A stretch of DNA of 64,000 bases from FEB-22 sp003105195. Lineage in GTDB: Bacteria > Pseudomonadota > Alphaproteobacteria > Rhizobiales > Xanthobacteraceae. This document shows positions 52,800 to 61,428 of the stretch, piece after piece; the first letter of the stretch is position 1, and the number at the start of each line of letters is the position of its first letter. The stretch is taken from the NCBI GenBank assembly GCA_027493405.1, contig JAOSKV010000046.1, positions 255,066 through 319,065 of the forward strand, written 5' to 3'. The notes under the pieces are model-generated. The model was given only the letters and a program-made list of their open reading frames with translations, did not search any database and was not told the DNA's origin. A program made the position numbers and the translations under genes.

Positions 52800-53821
52800 A
52801 TGAGCGACACCGCCCCCGTCCTGGTCACCGGCGTCGCCGGCTTCATCGGCTTCCACGTGGCGCGCCGGCTGCTCGCCGCCGGGCGCCGGGTGATCGGCAT
52901 CGACGACCTCAACGCGTACTACGATCCGCGGCTCAAGCAGGCGCGGCTCGCGCAGTTCGCGGGTCTCCCGGCCTTCGCGTTCCGCAAGCTGGATCTCGCC
53001 GACCGCGCCGGCATGGCGGCCCTGTTCGCGGAGTTTCGATTCCCGCGCGTGGTCCATCTCGCGGCCCAGGCGGGCGTGCGCCATTCCCTGACCGCGCCCC
53101 ACGCCTATGCCGATGCCAACCTCACGGGCTTCCTCAACGTGCTGGAAGGCTGCCGCCGGGCCGGCACGGGGCATCTCCTCTACGCCTCGTCCTCCTCGGT
53201 CTACGGCGCGAACACCCGCGTTCCCTTCTCGACCGCCGACAATGTCGACCATCCGCTCAGCCTCTACGGCGCCACCAAGAAGGCGAACGAGCTGATGGCG
53301 CATTCCTATGCCCATCTCTTCGGCCTGCCGGCGACCGGCCTGCGCTTCTTCACGGTCTACGGTCCCTGGGGACGCCCCGACATGGCCTACTGGCTGTTCA
53401 CCGCGGCGATCGCGGAGGGGCGGCCGATCCGGCTGTTCAATCACGGCGACATGCGCCGGGATTTCACCTTCGTCGACGACGTCGTCGAGGCCGTGGTGCG
53501 GCTCGTCGACCTGCCGCCGAAGGGGATCCCGGCTGGCGGGGGATCGCCCGGACCCGGCCTCCAGCCGCGCGCCCTGGCGCGTCTACAACATCGGCAACAA
53601 CCGGCCCGAGGAGCTCAAGACCCTGGTCGCGCTGATCGAGAAGGAGGTCGGGCGCAAGGCGGTCTGCGAGCTCCTGCCGATGCAGCCGGGCGACGTGCCG
53701 GAAACCTGTGCGGACATCGCCGACCTCGAGGCCGCGACCGGCTTCGCGCCGCGCACGCCGCTCGCGGAAGGCATCGCCAGCTTCGTGTTTGTCCTGGTAC
53801 CGCGACTACGGGAGTTCGTGA
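52800..53821 (+). CDS. UDP-glucuronate 4-epimerase-like NAD-dependent epimerase, two frameshifts
   Basis: The sequence GVAGFIGFHVARRLL, GIDDLNAYYDPRLKQARL, HLAAQAGVRHSL, SSSSVYG and SLYGATKKANE match the CapI/LspL group of UDP-glucuronate 4-epimerases, which make UDP-galacturonate. RFFTVYGPWGRPDMA is also diagnostic. The frame changes near 53536-53545, continuing as WRVYNIGNNRPEELK, and again near 53788, ending WYRDYG at TGA 53819-53821. Both are most likely one-base errors. It sits between gmd and fcl in the same direction. Joined length is about 340 residues, normal for the family. Confidence 0.82.
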
Positions 53822-53824
53822 CCG

Positions 53825-54898
53825 ATGAGCCCGCCGCTCTTGTTCGATCTTGCCGGCGCGCGGGTGTTCGTCGCCGGGCACCGCGGCATGGTCGGCGCCG
53901 CCATCGTCCGCCGCCTCCGATCGGAGCACTGCGAGGTTCTCGTGGCCGACCGGAACGAGATCGACCTGACCCGCCAGGAGCCGGCCGAACGGTGGCTCGC
54001 CGCGAACCGGCCGGATGCCGTGTTCCTCGCCGCCGGCCGGGTCGGCGGCATCCACGCCAACAGCACCTATCCGGCGGACTTCATCGCCGACAATCTCGCG
54101 ATCGCGCTCCACGTCATACAGGCCTCCCACAGGGTCGGCGTGAGGAAGCTGATGTTCCTCGGGTCGTCCTGCATCTATCCGAAGCTCGCGCCGCAGCCGA
54201 TGGGCGAGGATCAGCTGCTCGCCGGTCCGCTCGAGCCCACCAACGAATGGTACGCGGTCGCCAAGATCGCCGGCATTAAGCTGTGCCAGGCCTATCGCCG
54301 CCAATACGGCGTCGACTTCATCTCGGTGATGCCCACCAACCTCTACGGACCGGGCGACAATTATCATCCCGAGAACAGCCATGTGCCGGCGGCGCTCATC
54401 CGCCGTTTCCACGAGGCCAAGCTCGCCGGCGCCCCCTCCGTGACGGTCTGGGGCTCGGGCAGGCCGCGGCGCGAGTTTCTCGCCGTCGACGACCTCGCCG
54501 ATGCCTGCGTCTTCGTGATGAAGCATTATTCGGCAGACGATTTCCTCAACATCGGCACCGGAGCGGACATCGCGATCGGCGACTTCGCGCGCCTCGTCGC
54601 CGACGTCGTCGGCTATCGGGGCGAGCTCGCCTTCGACCTCTCGCGTCCGGACGGCGTCCCGCAGAAGCTGCTCGACGTCTCCCGCCTCGGCGCGCTGGGC
54701 TGGCGCGCCGGCACGCCGCTGCGCGAGGGGCTCGCCCGGGCCTATGCGGATTTCCTCGCCGGCGGCGGACGTTTTCACCGGCTCGAACCGTGCGCTCATG
54801 AACCGCACGGGCGGGGTTCGGCCATTCCATCTTGGTGCTTGCGGCAGGTGGCTCGGCCTGTGAAGCTTTGTGGGAAATCACCTTTTGGGCGTGGCTGA
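53825..54898 (+). CDS. fcl: GDP-L-fucose synthase with an atypical C-terminal tail
   Basis: Fcl (WcaG) epimerises and reduces the Gmd product to GDP-L-fucose. VAGHRGMVGAAIVRRL, LAAGRVGGIHANSTYPADFI, GSSCIYPKLAPQPM (catalytic Ser/Cys region) and EWYAVAKIAG (Tyr, Lys) are diagnostic. VWGSGRPRREFLAVDDLADA is also typical. The family normally ends near residue 320. Here about 35 extra Arg/Pro/Cys-rich residues follow, coded by a stretch of different character (54785-54898), so the native end may have been lost at a junction. The start is four bases after the epimerase stop. Confidence 0.9.
   Translation: MSPPLLFDLAGARVFVAGHRGMVGAAIVRRLRSEHCEVLVADRNEIDLTRQEPAERWLAANRPDAVFLAAGRVGGIHANSTYPADFIADNLAIALHVIQASHRVGVRKLMFLGSSCIYPKLAPQPMGEDQLLAGPLEPTNEWYAVAKIAGIKLCQAYRRQYGVDFISVMPTNLYGPGDNYHPENSHVPAALIRRFHEAKLAGAPSVTVWGSGRPRREFLAVDDLADACVFVMKHYSADDFLNIGTGADIAIGDFARLVADVVGYRGELAFDLSRPDGVPQKLLDVSRLGALGWRAGTPLREGLARAYADFLAGGGRFHRLEPCAHEPHGRGSAIPSWCLRQVARPVKLCGKSPFGRG
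54788..54810. terminator. 7-bp perfect hairpin near the end of fcl
   Basis: CCGTGCG (54788-54794) and CGCACGG (54804-54810) form a perfect stem around a 9-base loop, close to the expected natural end of fcl. No U-tract follows. It may be a terminator or part of a foreign junction between the glycan operon and the hyf genes. Confidence 0.3.
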
Positions 54899-54922
54899 GT
54901 CGAGGTCGGGGGTCGGATCGGG

Positions 54923-56932
54923 ATGACGGTGGTCGCAGCACTGTGGTGCGTCGCGGCGCTCCTGGCGACCTCCTGCCTCGCCGTCGGCATCGGCCGCCGG
55001 CCGCCCGCGACGCGCGTGGTCTATGCGGCCTCGCTGGCGATTGCCCTGGTGCTGCTGGTGCTGGCGCTGACGCGCCTGCTCGCGCAGCCGGCCCCGTCCG
55101 AGCTGATCCTGCCGCTCGGCGTCCCCTGGCTCGGGGCGCATTTCCGCATCGACGCGCTCTCGGCCTTCTTTCTCGCCGTGCTCAACCTGGGCGCGGCGGC
55201 CGCCAGCCTGTTCGCCCTCGGCTACGGCACGCACGAGCCGGCGCCGATCCGCGTGCTCCCGTTCTATCCGGCCTTCCTGGCGGGGATGAATCTCGTCCTG
55301 CTGGCGGACGACGCCTTCGCCTTCCTGGTGTCCTGGGAGTTCATGTCGCTGTCCTCCTGGGCGCTCGTGATGGCGCACCATCGCGAGGCCGACAATGCCC
55401 GCGCCGGCTACATCTATCTTCTCATGGCGAGCGCCGGCACGCTCGCGCTCCTGCTCGCCTTCGGGCTCCTGGCGGGCCCCGAGGGCGGCTACGCCTTCGC
55501 GACCATCCGCACCAACCCGGTGTCGTCCGATCTCGCCACGCTGGTGCTGGCGCTGGTGCTGCTTCGGTGCCGGCTCGAAAGCCGGCCTCGTGCCGCTGCA
55601 TGTCTGGCTGCCGCTCGCCCATCCGGCCGCGCCGAGCCACGTCTCGGCGCTGATGAGCGGCGTGATGACCAAGATCGCGGTCTACGGCTTCGTCCGCGTC
55701 GTCTTCGACCTGCTCGGCACCCCACAATGGTGGTGGAGCGTGCCGGTGCTGGTGCTGGGCGGCGCCAGCTCGCCGGCGCTCGGCCTCCTCTATGCGCTCC
55801 TGCAGCGACCTCAAGCGCCTGCTCGCCTATTCGACCGTCGAGAACATGGGCATCGTATTCGTGGGCCTCGGCTCCGCCCTTGCCTTCAAGGCGAACTGCA
55901 TGCCGCGGCCGGCGGCGCTCGCCGCCACCGCCGCGCTGTTCCATGCGCTCAACCACGCCATGTTCAAGAGCCTCCTGTTCTTCGGCGCCGGCGCGGTGCT
56001 CGACGGCGACGGGCGTCCGCGACATGGAGCGGCTCGGCGGGCTCATTCACCGCACGCATGCGACTGCGCCTTCGCGGTTCTGGTCGGCTGCGTCGCGATC
56101 TCGGCCCTGCCGCCGTTCAACGGATTCGTGTCCGAGTGGCTCACGTTCCAGGCGATCCTGCTGGAGCCCGCAGCTGCCGCGGTGGGGCCTGGAGTTTCGG
56201 GTGGGGGCGTGGGCGGGCTCCCCCCCGGGGGGGGGTGGGCCCCCCCCGCTTCTTTGTGGGGGGGGGGGGGGGGGGCTCCTCGGCCGGCCGCCCCCCCCGC
56301 GGGGCGGGGGGGGGGCGCCGCCCGCTGGTCTCTCGCCGCCCTGTTCTTTCTGGTCGCGCTCTGCCTCGGCCGGGGGCGGCCGGGGGGCCGGGGGGGGGGG
56401 GGGGGGGGGCCGGGGGCCGGCCGCGGCGGGGCGCCCGCCCCCGCCCCCCCCGCCCCTGCCGGCCCCTGGTGGTGGTTGTCGCGGGGCGGGGCGCGCCGCC
56501 CCCCCCCCCCCTGCCCGTTTTGTTCTTTGTTTTCTTTTTTGCGGGTGGTGGTGTGGGTGCACCGCTTCGCCTCCCGCGCCCTCGGCCGCGGGCGCAGCGC
56601 AGCCCGCCTGGGACTGCGGCTATCCGGATCCCAGTCCCGCGACCCAATACAGCGGCGACAGCTTCGCCCAGCCGATCCGCCGGGTCTTCGGACTCCTGTT
56701 CGATGCGCGCGAGCGCGTCGAGATGCCGCCGCCCGGCGCGATCGGCCCCGCGCGGCTGACCGTCAAGCTGCGCGACCTCGTCTGGGAGATGCTCTATGCT
56801 CCGATCGCAAGCGCCATCTGGTTCGCGACCGAGAGACTGAACCATCTCCAGTTTCTCACCATCCGGAAATACCTGACCCTCGTCTTCGTGGCGCTGGTGG
56901 TGCTGTTGCTGCGGGTGTCGCTATGGCCTTGA
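54923..56932 (+). CDS. hyfB: hydrogenase-4 HyfB-like antiporter subunit, copy 1 (damaged sequence)
   Basis: This NuoL/MrpD-like membrane subunit has about 14 spans and is expected to translocate protons. Readable parts are HFRIDALSAFFLAVLNLG, SWEFMSLSSWALVM, then in other frames GLVPLHVWLPLAHPAAPSHVSALMSGVMTK (conserved Lys and His of antiporter-like subunits), LLAYSTVENMG and ALPPFNGFVSEWLTF. The C-terminal HyfB signature DCGYPDPSPATQYSGDSFAQPIRR ends the gene. Frames shift near 55560, 55803 and 56010, and 56200-56570 is corrupt. A second hyfB follows at once. The differences between the copies show that they are distinct genes. Confidence 0.85.
   Translation: MTVVAALWCVAALLATSCLAVGIGRRPPATRVVYAASLAIALVLLVLALTRLLAQPAPSELILPLGVPWLGAHFRIDALSAFFLAVLNLGAAAASLFALGYGTHEPAPIRVLPFYPAFLAGMNLVLLADDAFAFLVSWEFMSLSSWALVMAHHREADNARAGYIYLLMASAGTLALLLAFGLLAGPEGGYAFATIRTNPVSSDLATLVLALVLLRCRLESRPRAAACLAAARPSGRAEPRLGADERRDDQDRGLRLRPRRLRPARHPTMVVERAGAGAGRRQLAGARPPLCAPAATSSACSPIRPSRTWASYSWASAPPLPSRRTACRGRRRSPPPPRCSMRSTTPCSRASCSSAPARCSTATGVRDMERLGGLIHRTHATAPSRFWSAASRSRPCRRSTDSCPSGSRSRRSCWSPQLPRWGLEFRVGAWAGSPPGGGGPPPLLCGGGGGGLLGRPPPPRGGGGAPPAGLSPPCSFWSRSASAGGGRGAGGGGGGGRGPAAAGRPPPPPPPLPAPGGGCRGAGRAAPPPPARFVLCFLFCGWWCGCTASPPAPSAAGAAQPAWDCGYPDPSPATQYSGDSFAQPIRRVFGLLFDARERVEMPPPGAIGPARLTVKLRDLVWEMLYAPIASAIWFATERLNHLQFLTIRKYLTLVFVALVVLLLRVSLWP
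56200..56570. other. corrupt G/C-rich stretch inside hyfB copy 1
   Basis: Long G and C runs, then a T-rich patch near 56518-56542, replace the part that in copy 2 encodes the conserved mid-to-late region. Traces of the expected protein remain (a Leu-Phe-Phe-Leu-Val-Ala-Leu segment; a Trp-Val-His-Arg segment before DCGYPDP). This is degraded consensus and not a biological insertion. Confidence 0.8.
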
Positions 56933-56987
56933 TCGCCGGTCCCGCCCCCATGGACCGACCTCCCGGCTCGGCGCGGGAGGGCGACTC

Positions 56988-59012
56988 GTGACGCCGGCCG
57001 CCGTCGCGCTGCTGAGCGTGCCGGCGCTCCTCGCCGTGCCGCTGTTCACGCTCGCGACGCGGCGGTGGACGGCGGCGACGCGCCTCGTCTACGGGGCGTG
57101 TCTCGCGATCTCCCTCGCCGTCCTCTCGGTCGCGGTCACGCATCTGCTGGGAGCGTCCGCCGTGTCCTCGCTCCGGCTGCCGCTCGGGCTGCCCTGGATC
57201 GGCGCGCATTTCCGCCTCGACGCGTTGTCCGCGTTCTTCCTGGTCGTCGCCAACCTCGGCGGCGCCGGCGCGAGCCTGTTCGCGGTCGGCTACGGAACGC
57301 ACGAGACCGCGCCCGCGCGCGTGCTTCCCTTCTATCCGGCGTTCCTCGCCGGCATGAACCTCGTGGTCCTCGCCGACGATGCGTTCACGTTCCTCGTCTC
57401 GTGGGAGTTCATGTCGCTGTCGTCCTGGGCGCTGGTCATGGCGCACCACCGCGACCCCGACAACGCCCGCGCCGGCTACGTCTATCTCGTGATGGCGAGT
57501 TTCGGCACGCTCTGCGCTCCTGCTCGCCTTCCGGCGTGCTCGCCGGCCCCGGGCGGCGGCTACGCGTTCGACGACCATCGCGGACCAACCGGTGCTCGTC
57601 CGGCCTCGCCGCGCTGGTGCTCGCCTGGTGCTGTTCGGCGCCGGCTCGAAGGCCGGCCTCGTGCCGCTGCACGTCTGGCTGCCGCTCGCCCATCCGGCGG
57701 CGCCGAGCCACGTCTCGGCGCTGATGAGCGGCGTGATGACCAAGATCGCGGTCTACGGCTTCATCCGCATCGTCTTCGACCTGCTCGGGCGCGCCGGTCT
57801 GGTGGTGGAGCGTCGCTGGATTCCGCTCGGCGCCGGCGTCACCGGCGCTCGGCGTGCTCTATGCGCTGATGCAGCACGACCTCAAGCGTCTGCTCGCCTA
57901 CTCCACCATCGAGAACATCGGCATCATCTTCATCGGCCTCGGCCTCGCGCTCGCCTTCCAGGCCAACGGCATACGCGCTGCCGGCGGCGCTGGCGCTGAC
58001 CGCCGCGCTGTTCCACGTGTTCAACCACTGTCTGTTCAAGAGCCTCCTGTTCTTCGGCGCCGGCGCCGTGCTCGCCGCGACCGGCGAGCGCGACATGGAA
58101 CGTCTCGGCGGCCTCATCCACCGCATGCCCCTACCGCCTTCGCGTTCCTCGCCGGCTGCGTCGCGATCTCGGCGCTGCCGCCGCTCAACGGCTTCGTCTC
58201 CGAATGGCTGACGTTCCAGGCGATCCTGCTGAGCCCGCAGGTCCCGCAATGGGGCCTCAAGTTCCTGATCGTGCCGGCGGTCGGCGCCGTGCTGGCGCTG
58301 TCGGCGGCGCTCGCCGGCGCCTGCTTCGTCAAGGGCGTTCGGCGTGACCTTCCTGGGGCGCCCGCGCTCCTCGGCCGCGATCGGCGTGCACGAGGTCGAC
58401 GTCTTCTCGCTCGCCGCCATGGCGCTGCTGGCGGCGCTCTGCCTGCTGCCCGGCGTGCTGCCCGGCCTCGTCATCGACGCGCTGGCGCCCACCGTGCAGG
58501 GGCTGGTCGGCGCCCGCATGCCCGTGCAGGTCTCGGTGCCGTGGCTGTCGATCGTGCCGATCGCCGAGAGCCGCAGCTCCTACAACGGCCTGCTGGTGCT
58601 GCTCTTCGTCGTCTTCATCGGTCCACCTGGCGCGGCCGTCGTGATCCACCGCTGGGCCTCGCGATCGGTCCGCCGCGCGCCGGCCTGGGACTGCGGCTAT
58701 CCGGACCCGAGCCCGGCGACGCAGTATTCCGCGTCGAGCTTCGCCCAGCCGATCCGCCGGGTGTTCGGCACGGTGGTGTTCCGCGCCCGCGAGCGCGTCG
58801 AGATGCCGCCGCCCGGCGATCCGCGCGCCGCGCGCCTCGTGGTGGAGCTGCGCGACCTCGCCTACGAGTGGCTCTACCTGCCGCTCGCCGCCGGCGTCAC
58901 GGGCGCGGCCGACCGCCTCAACCACCTGCAGTTCCTCACCATCCGGCGCTATCTGACCCTGGTCTTCGTCGCGCTCGTGTCGCTGCTCACGGTGCTCGCG
59001 CTATGGCCCTGA
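56988..59012 (+). CDS. hyfB: hydrogenase-4 HyfB-like antiporter subunit, copy 2 (frameshifted)
   Basis: This is a second complete HyfB-like gene in tandem, starting at GTG 56988. Its domains match copy 1 in order (HFRLDALSAFFLVV, SWEFMSLSSWALVM, GLVPLHVWLPLAHPAAPSHVSALMSG, LLAYSTIENIG, ALPPLNGFVSEWLTF, DCGYPDPSPATQYSASSFAQPIRR), but it is only about three quarters identical in protein by eye, with a different N-terminus. Frame changes occur near 57515, 57570, 57630, 57830, 57975, 58130 and 58340. The stop overlaps the hyfC start region by 10 bp. It may take the place of the missing HyfD as an extra proton-pumping subunit. Confidence 0.85.
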
Positions 59013-59961
59013 TCCTCGACCTCGCGATCCAGGGCCTGCAGATGCTGCTGGTGCTCCTCGCCGCGCCGCTGCTCACCGGCCTCGTGCGCAAGGTGCGGGC
59101 GCGCGTCCTGCGCCGGCGCGGGCCCCCGCTGCTCCAGCCCTATCGCGACCTTCGTGCGGCTGCTGCGCAAGGACGCGGTGGTCGCCGAGAACGCCTCGTG
59201 GCTGTTCCGCGTCGTCCCCTACGTGGTGTTCGCCGCCACCTGGGTGGCCGCCGCGCTGGTGCCGACCTTCGCCACCGGCCTCATCTTCAGCTGGACGGCC
59301 GACCTCATCGCCATCATCGCGTTGCTGGCGAGCGCGCGCTTCTTCCTGGCCCTCGCCGGCATGGACGTCGGCACCTCCTTCGGCGGCATCGGCTCGAGCC
59401 GCGAGATGATGTTCGCTTCGCTCGCCGAGCCGGCGATGATCATGATCGTCTTCACCCTCGCGCTGGTCGCCGGCTCGACCCAGCTCTCCAGCGTCGCCGG
59501 GACCATGGCCTCGCCGGAGGTCGGCCTGCGCGTGTCGCTCGGCCTCGCCTTGATCGCCCTGATCATGGTCGCGCTCGCCGAGAACGCGCGCATCCCGGTC
59601 GACAATCCGGCGACCCATCTCGAGCTCACCATGGTGCACGAGGCGATGGTCCTCGAATATTCCGGGCGCCATCTCGCGCTCATCGAGCTCGCCGCCTCCC
59701 TCAAGCTGCTGCTCTACGTGTCGCTGATCGCCTGCATCTTCGTGCCCTGGGGGCTCGCCGCGCCCGGCGAGCGGGCCGCTCGGCTATCTGCTCGGCGCCG
59801 CGCTCTACGCGCTCAAGCTCGCCGGCCTGGGCGCGCTGCTCGCCGTGTTCGAGGCCTCGATCGCCAAGATGCGCGTGTTCCGCGTGCCGGAGTTCCTCGG
59901 CGCCGCCCTGATGCTCGGCCTGCTCGGCACCCTTCTCCTCTTCGTCTCCAGGAGCCTGTGA
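59003..59961 (+). CDS. hyfC: hydrogenase-4 HyfC-like membrane subunit (NuoH type), frameshifted
   Basis: HyfC is the NuoH-like anchor that joins the soluble arm to the antiporter-like subunits. The protein of about 318 residues has around eight spans. Conserved segments are LLQPYRDL and VRLLRKDAVVAE near the N-terminus, SSREMMFASLAEPAMIM, and AENARIPVDNPATHLELTMVHEAMVLEYSG, whose acidic residues correspond to the quinone/proton-channel loop of NuoH. Frames change near 59148 and 59770. The start ATG lies inside the last codons of hyfB copy 2. The stop is one base before hyfE. Confidence 0.88.
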
Positions 59962-59962
59962 G

Positions 59963-60624
59963 ATGCGCGGGCTCGAGTTCGACGTCGCCCATCTCCTGGC
60001 CGGCTGGCTGGTCCTGGTGAGCTTCATCCTGCTCTACCAGGTGAGGCTCTACGCGCTGCTCAACGTCTTCGCACTGCATGCCGCGGTGCTCGCGCTCTCG
60101 GTCGCCTGGCAGGCCTATGTCCAGCACGCGCCGCATCTCTACGTCACGGCGGCGATCGCGCTCGTGTTCAAGGCGGTGTTCATCCCGGTCGCGCTGCACC
60201 GGATCATCGCCCGGCTCGGCATCCACCGCGAGATCGAGACCGTGGTCGGCATCGGCCTCACCATGCTGGTCGGCATCGGCCTGGTCGCCCTGTCCATGGT
60301 GATCATGCTGCGCGTCACGGAGACCGCCGATCCGCTGGCGCGCGAGGACCTGGCCTTCGCGCTCGCGGTCGTCCTGCTCGGCCTGCTGATGATGGTGACG
60401 CGGCGCAACGCCGTCAGCCAGGTCGTCGGCTTCATGTCGCTGGAGAACGGCCTGATCCTCGCCGCCACCGGCGCCCAGGGCATGCCGCTGGTGGTCGAGA
60501 TCAGCGTCGCCTTCTCGGTGCTGATCGCCTTCATCGTCATCGGCGTCTTCCTGTTCCGCATCCGCGAGCGCTTCGACACGGTCGACGTGCAGGCGCTCGA
60601 CGAGTGCCGGGGAGAACGCGGTGA
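59963..60624 (+). CDS. hyfE: hydrogenase-4 HyfE-like membrane subunit, copy 1
   Basis: HyfE is a small NuoK/MrpC-related membrane subunit. The product of about 220 residues has around seven spans: LAGWLVLVSFILLYQVRLYALLN, then a loop with RLGIHREIETVVGIG, and VTRRNAVSQVVGFMSLENGLILAATGAQGMP with the conserved Glu of NuoK-like proteins. The last codons are out of frame with the true stop, here taken as TGA 60622-60624, so a one-base error is likely near 60609. A 5' piece of hyfF follows and then a second hyfE. Confidence 0.85.
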
Positions 60625-60766
60625 TCCCGCACCCGCTCCCCATCGACGCGGTCGCGGCCGTCCTGGTCATTCCGGCGGCGGCTGCCGCCGTGCTGGTGCT
60701 GCTGCCGGGCTACCTGCGGTGGCGCGCGGCTCAACATGCTGGCGACGCTCCGCCGATCACACGGCG
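60621..60766 (+). pseudogene. truncated 5' fragment of hyfF
   Basis: GTG 60621 opens IPHPLPIDAVAAVLVIPAAAAAVLVLLPGY, matching the start of hyfF at 61425 once that gene's frame is corrected. After about 130 bp the match ends, at a short unrelated joint (about 60751-60766), and hyfE copy 2 begins. It cannot encode a working HyfF. Confidence 0.75.
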
Positions 60767-61428
60767 ATGCGCGGGCTCGAGTTCGATGTCGCCCATCTCC
60801 TGGCCGGCGGCCTGGTGCTGGTGAGCTTCATGCTGCTCTACCAGGTGAGGCTCTACGCGCTGCTCAACGTCTTCGCACTGCATGCCGTGGTGCTCGCGCT
60901 CTCGGTCGCCTGGCAGGCCTATATCCAGCACGCGCCGCATCTCTACGTCACGGCGGCGATCGCGCTCGTGTTCAAGGGCATCATCATCCCGGTGGCGCTG
61001 CACCGGATCGTCCACCGGCTCGGCATCCACCGCGAGATCGAGACCGTGGTCGGCATCGGCCCGACCATGCTGGTCGGCATGGGGCTGGTCGCCCTGTCGA
61101 TGGTGGTCATGCTGCGCGTCACGGGACCGCCGATCCGCTGGCGCGCGAGGACCTCGCCTTCGCGCTGTCGGTCGTGCTGCTCGGCCTGCTGATGATGGTG
61201 ACGCGGCGCAACGCCGTCAGCCAGGTGGTCGGCTTCATGTCGCTGGAGAACGGCCTGATCCTCGCCGCCACCGGCGCCAAGGGCATGCCGCTGGTGGTCG
61301 AGATCAGCGTCGCCTTCTCGGTGCTGATCGCCTTCATCGTCATCGGCATCTTCCTGTTCCGCATCCGCGAGCGCTTCGACACCGTCGACGTGCACGCGCT
61401 CGACCGCTTCCGGGGCGAGCGGCCGTGA
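60767..61428 (+). CDS. hyfE: hydrogenase-4 HyfE-like membrane subunit, copy 2 (frameshifted)
   Basis: This is nearly the same protein as copy 1 (LAGGLVLVSFMLLYQVRLYALLN; VGFMSLENGLILAATGAKGMP) with about a dozen conservative changes. The frame breaks near 61125, where copy 1 reads ACGGAGACCG and this copy lacks one base, then resumes as ADPLAREDLAFALSVV. It ends normally with DVHALDRFRGERP at TGA 61426-61428, overlapping the hyfF GTG. The clean end suggests that this copy is the one in the native hyfE-hyfF context. Confidence 0.85.

Noticed and set aside
54785..54898. Group II intron or insertion-sequence end
   Set aside because: The hairpin and composition are suggestive, but no catalytic domain V, reverse transcriptase, transposase or target-site duplication can be shown.
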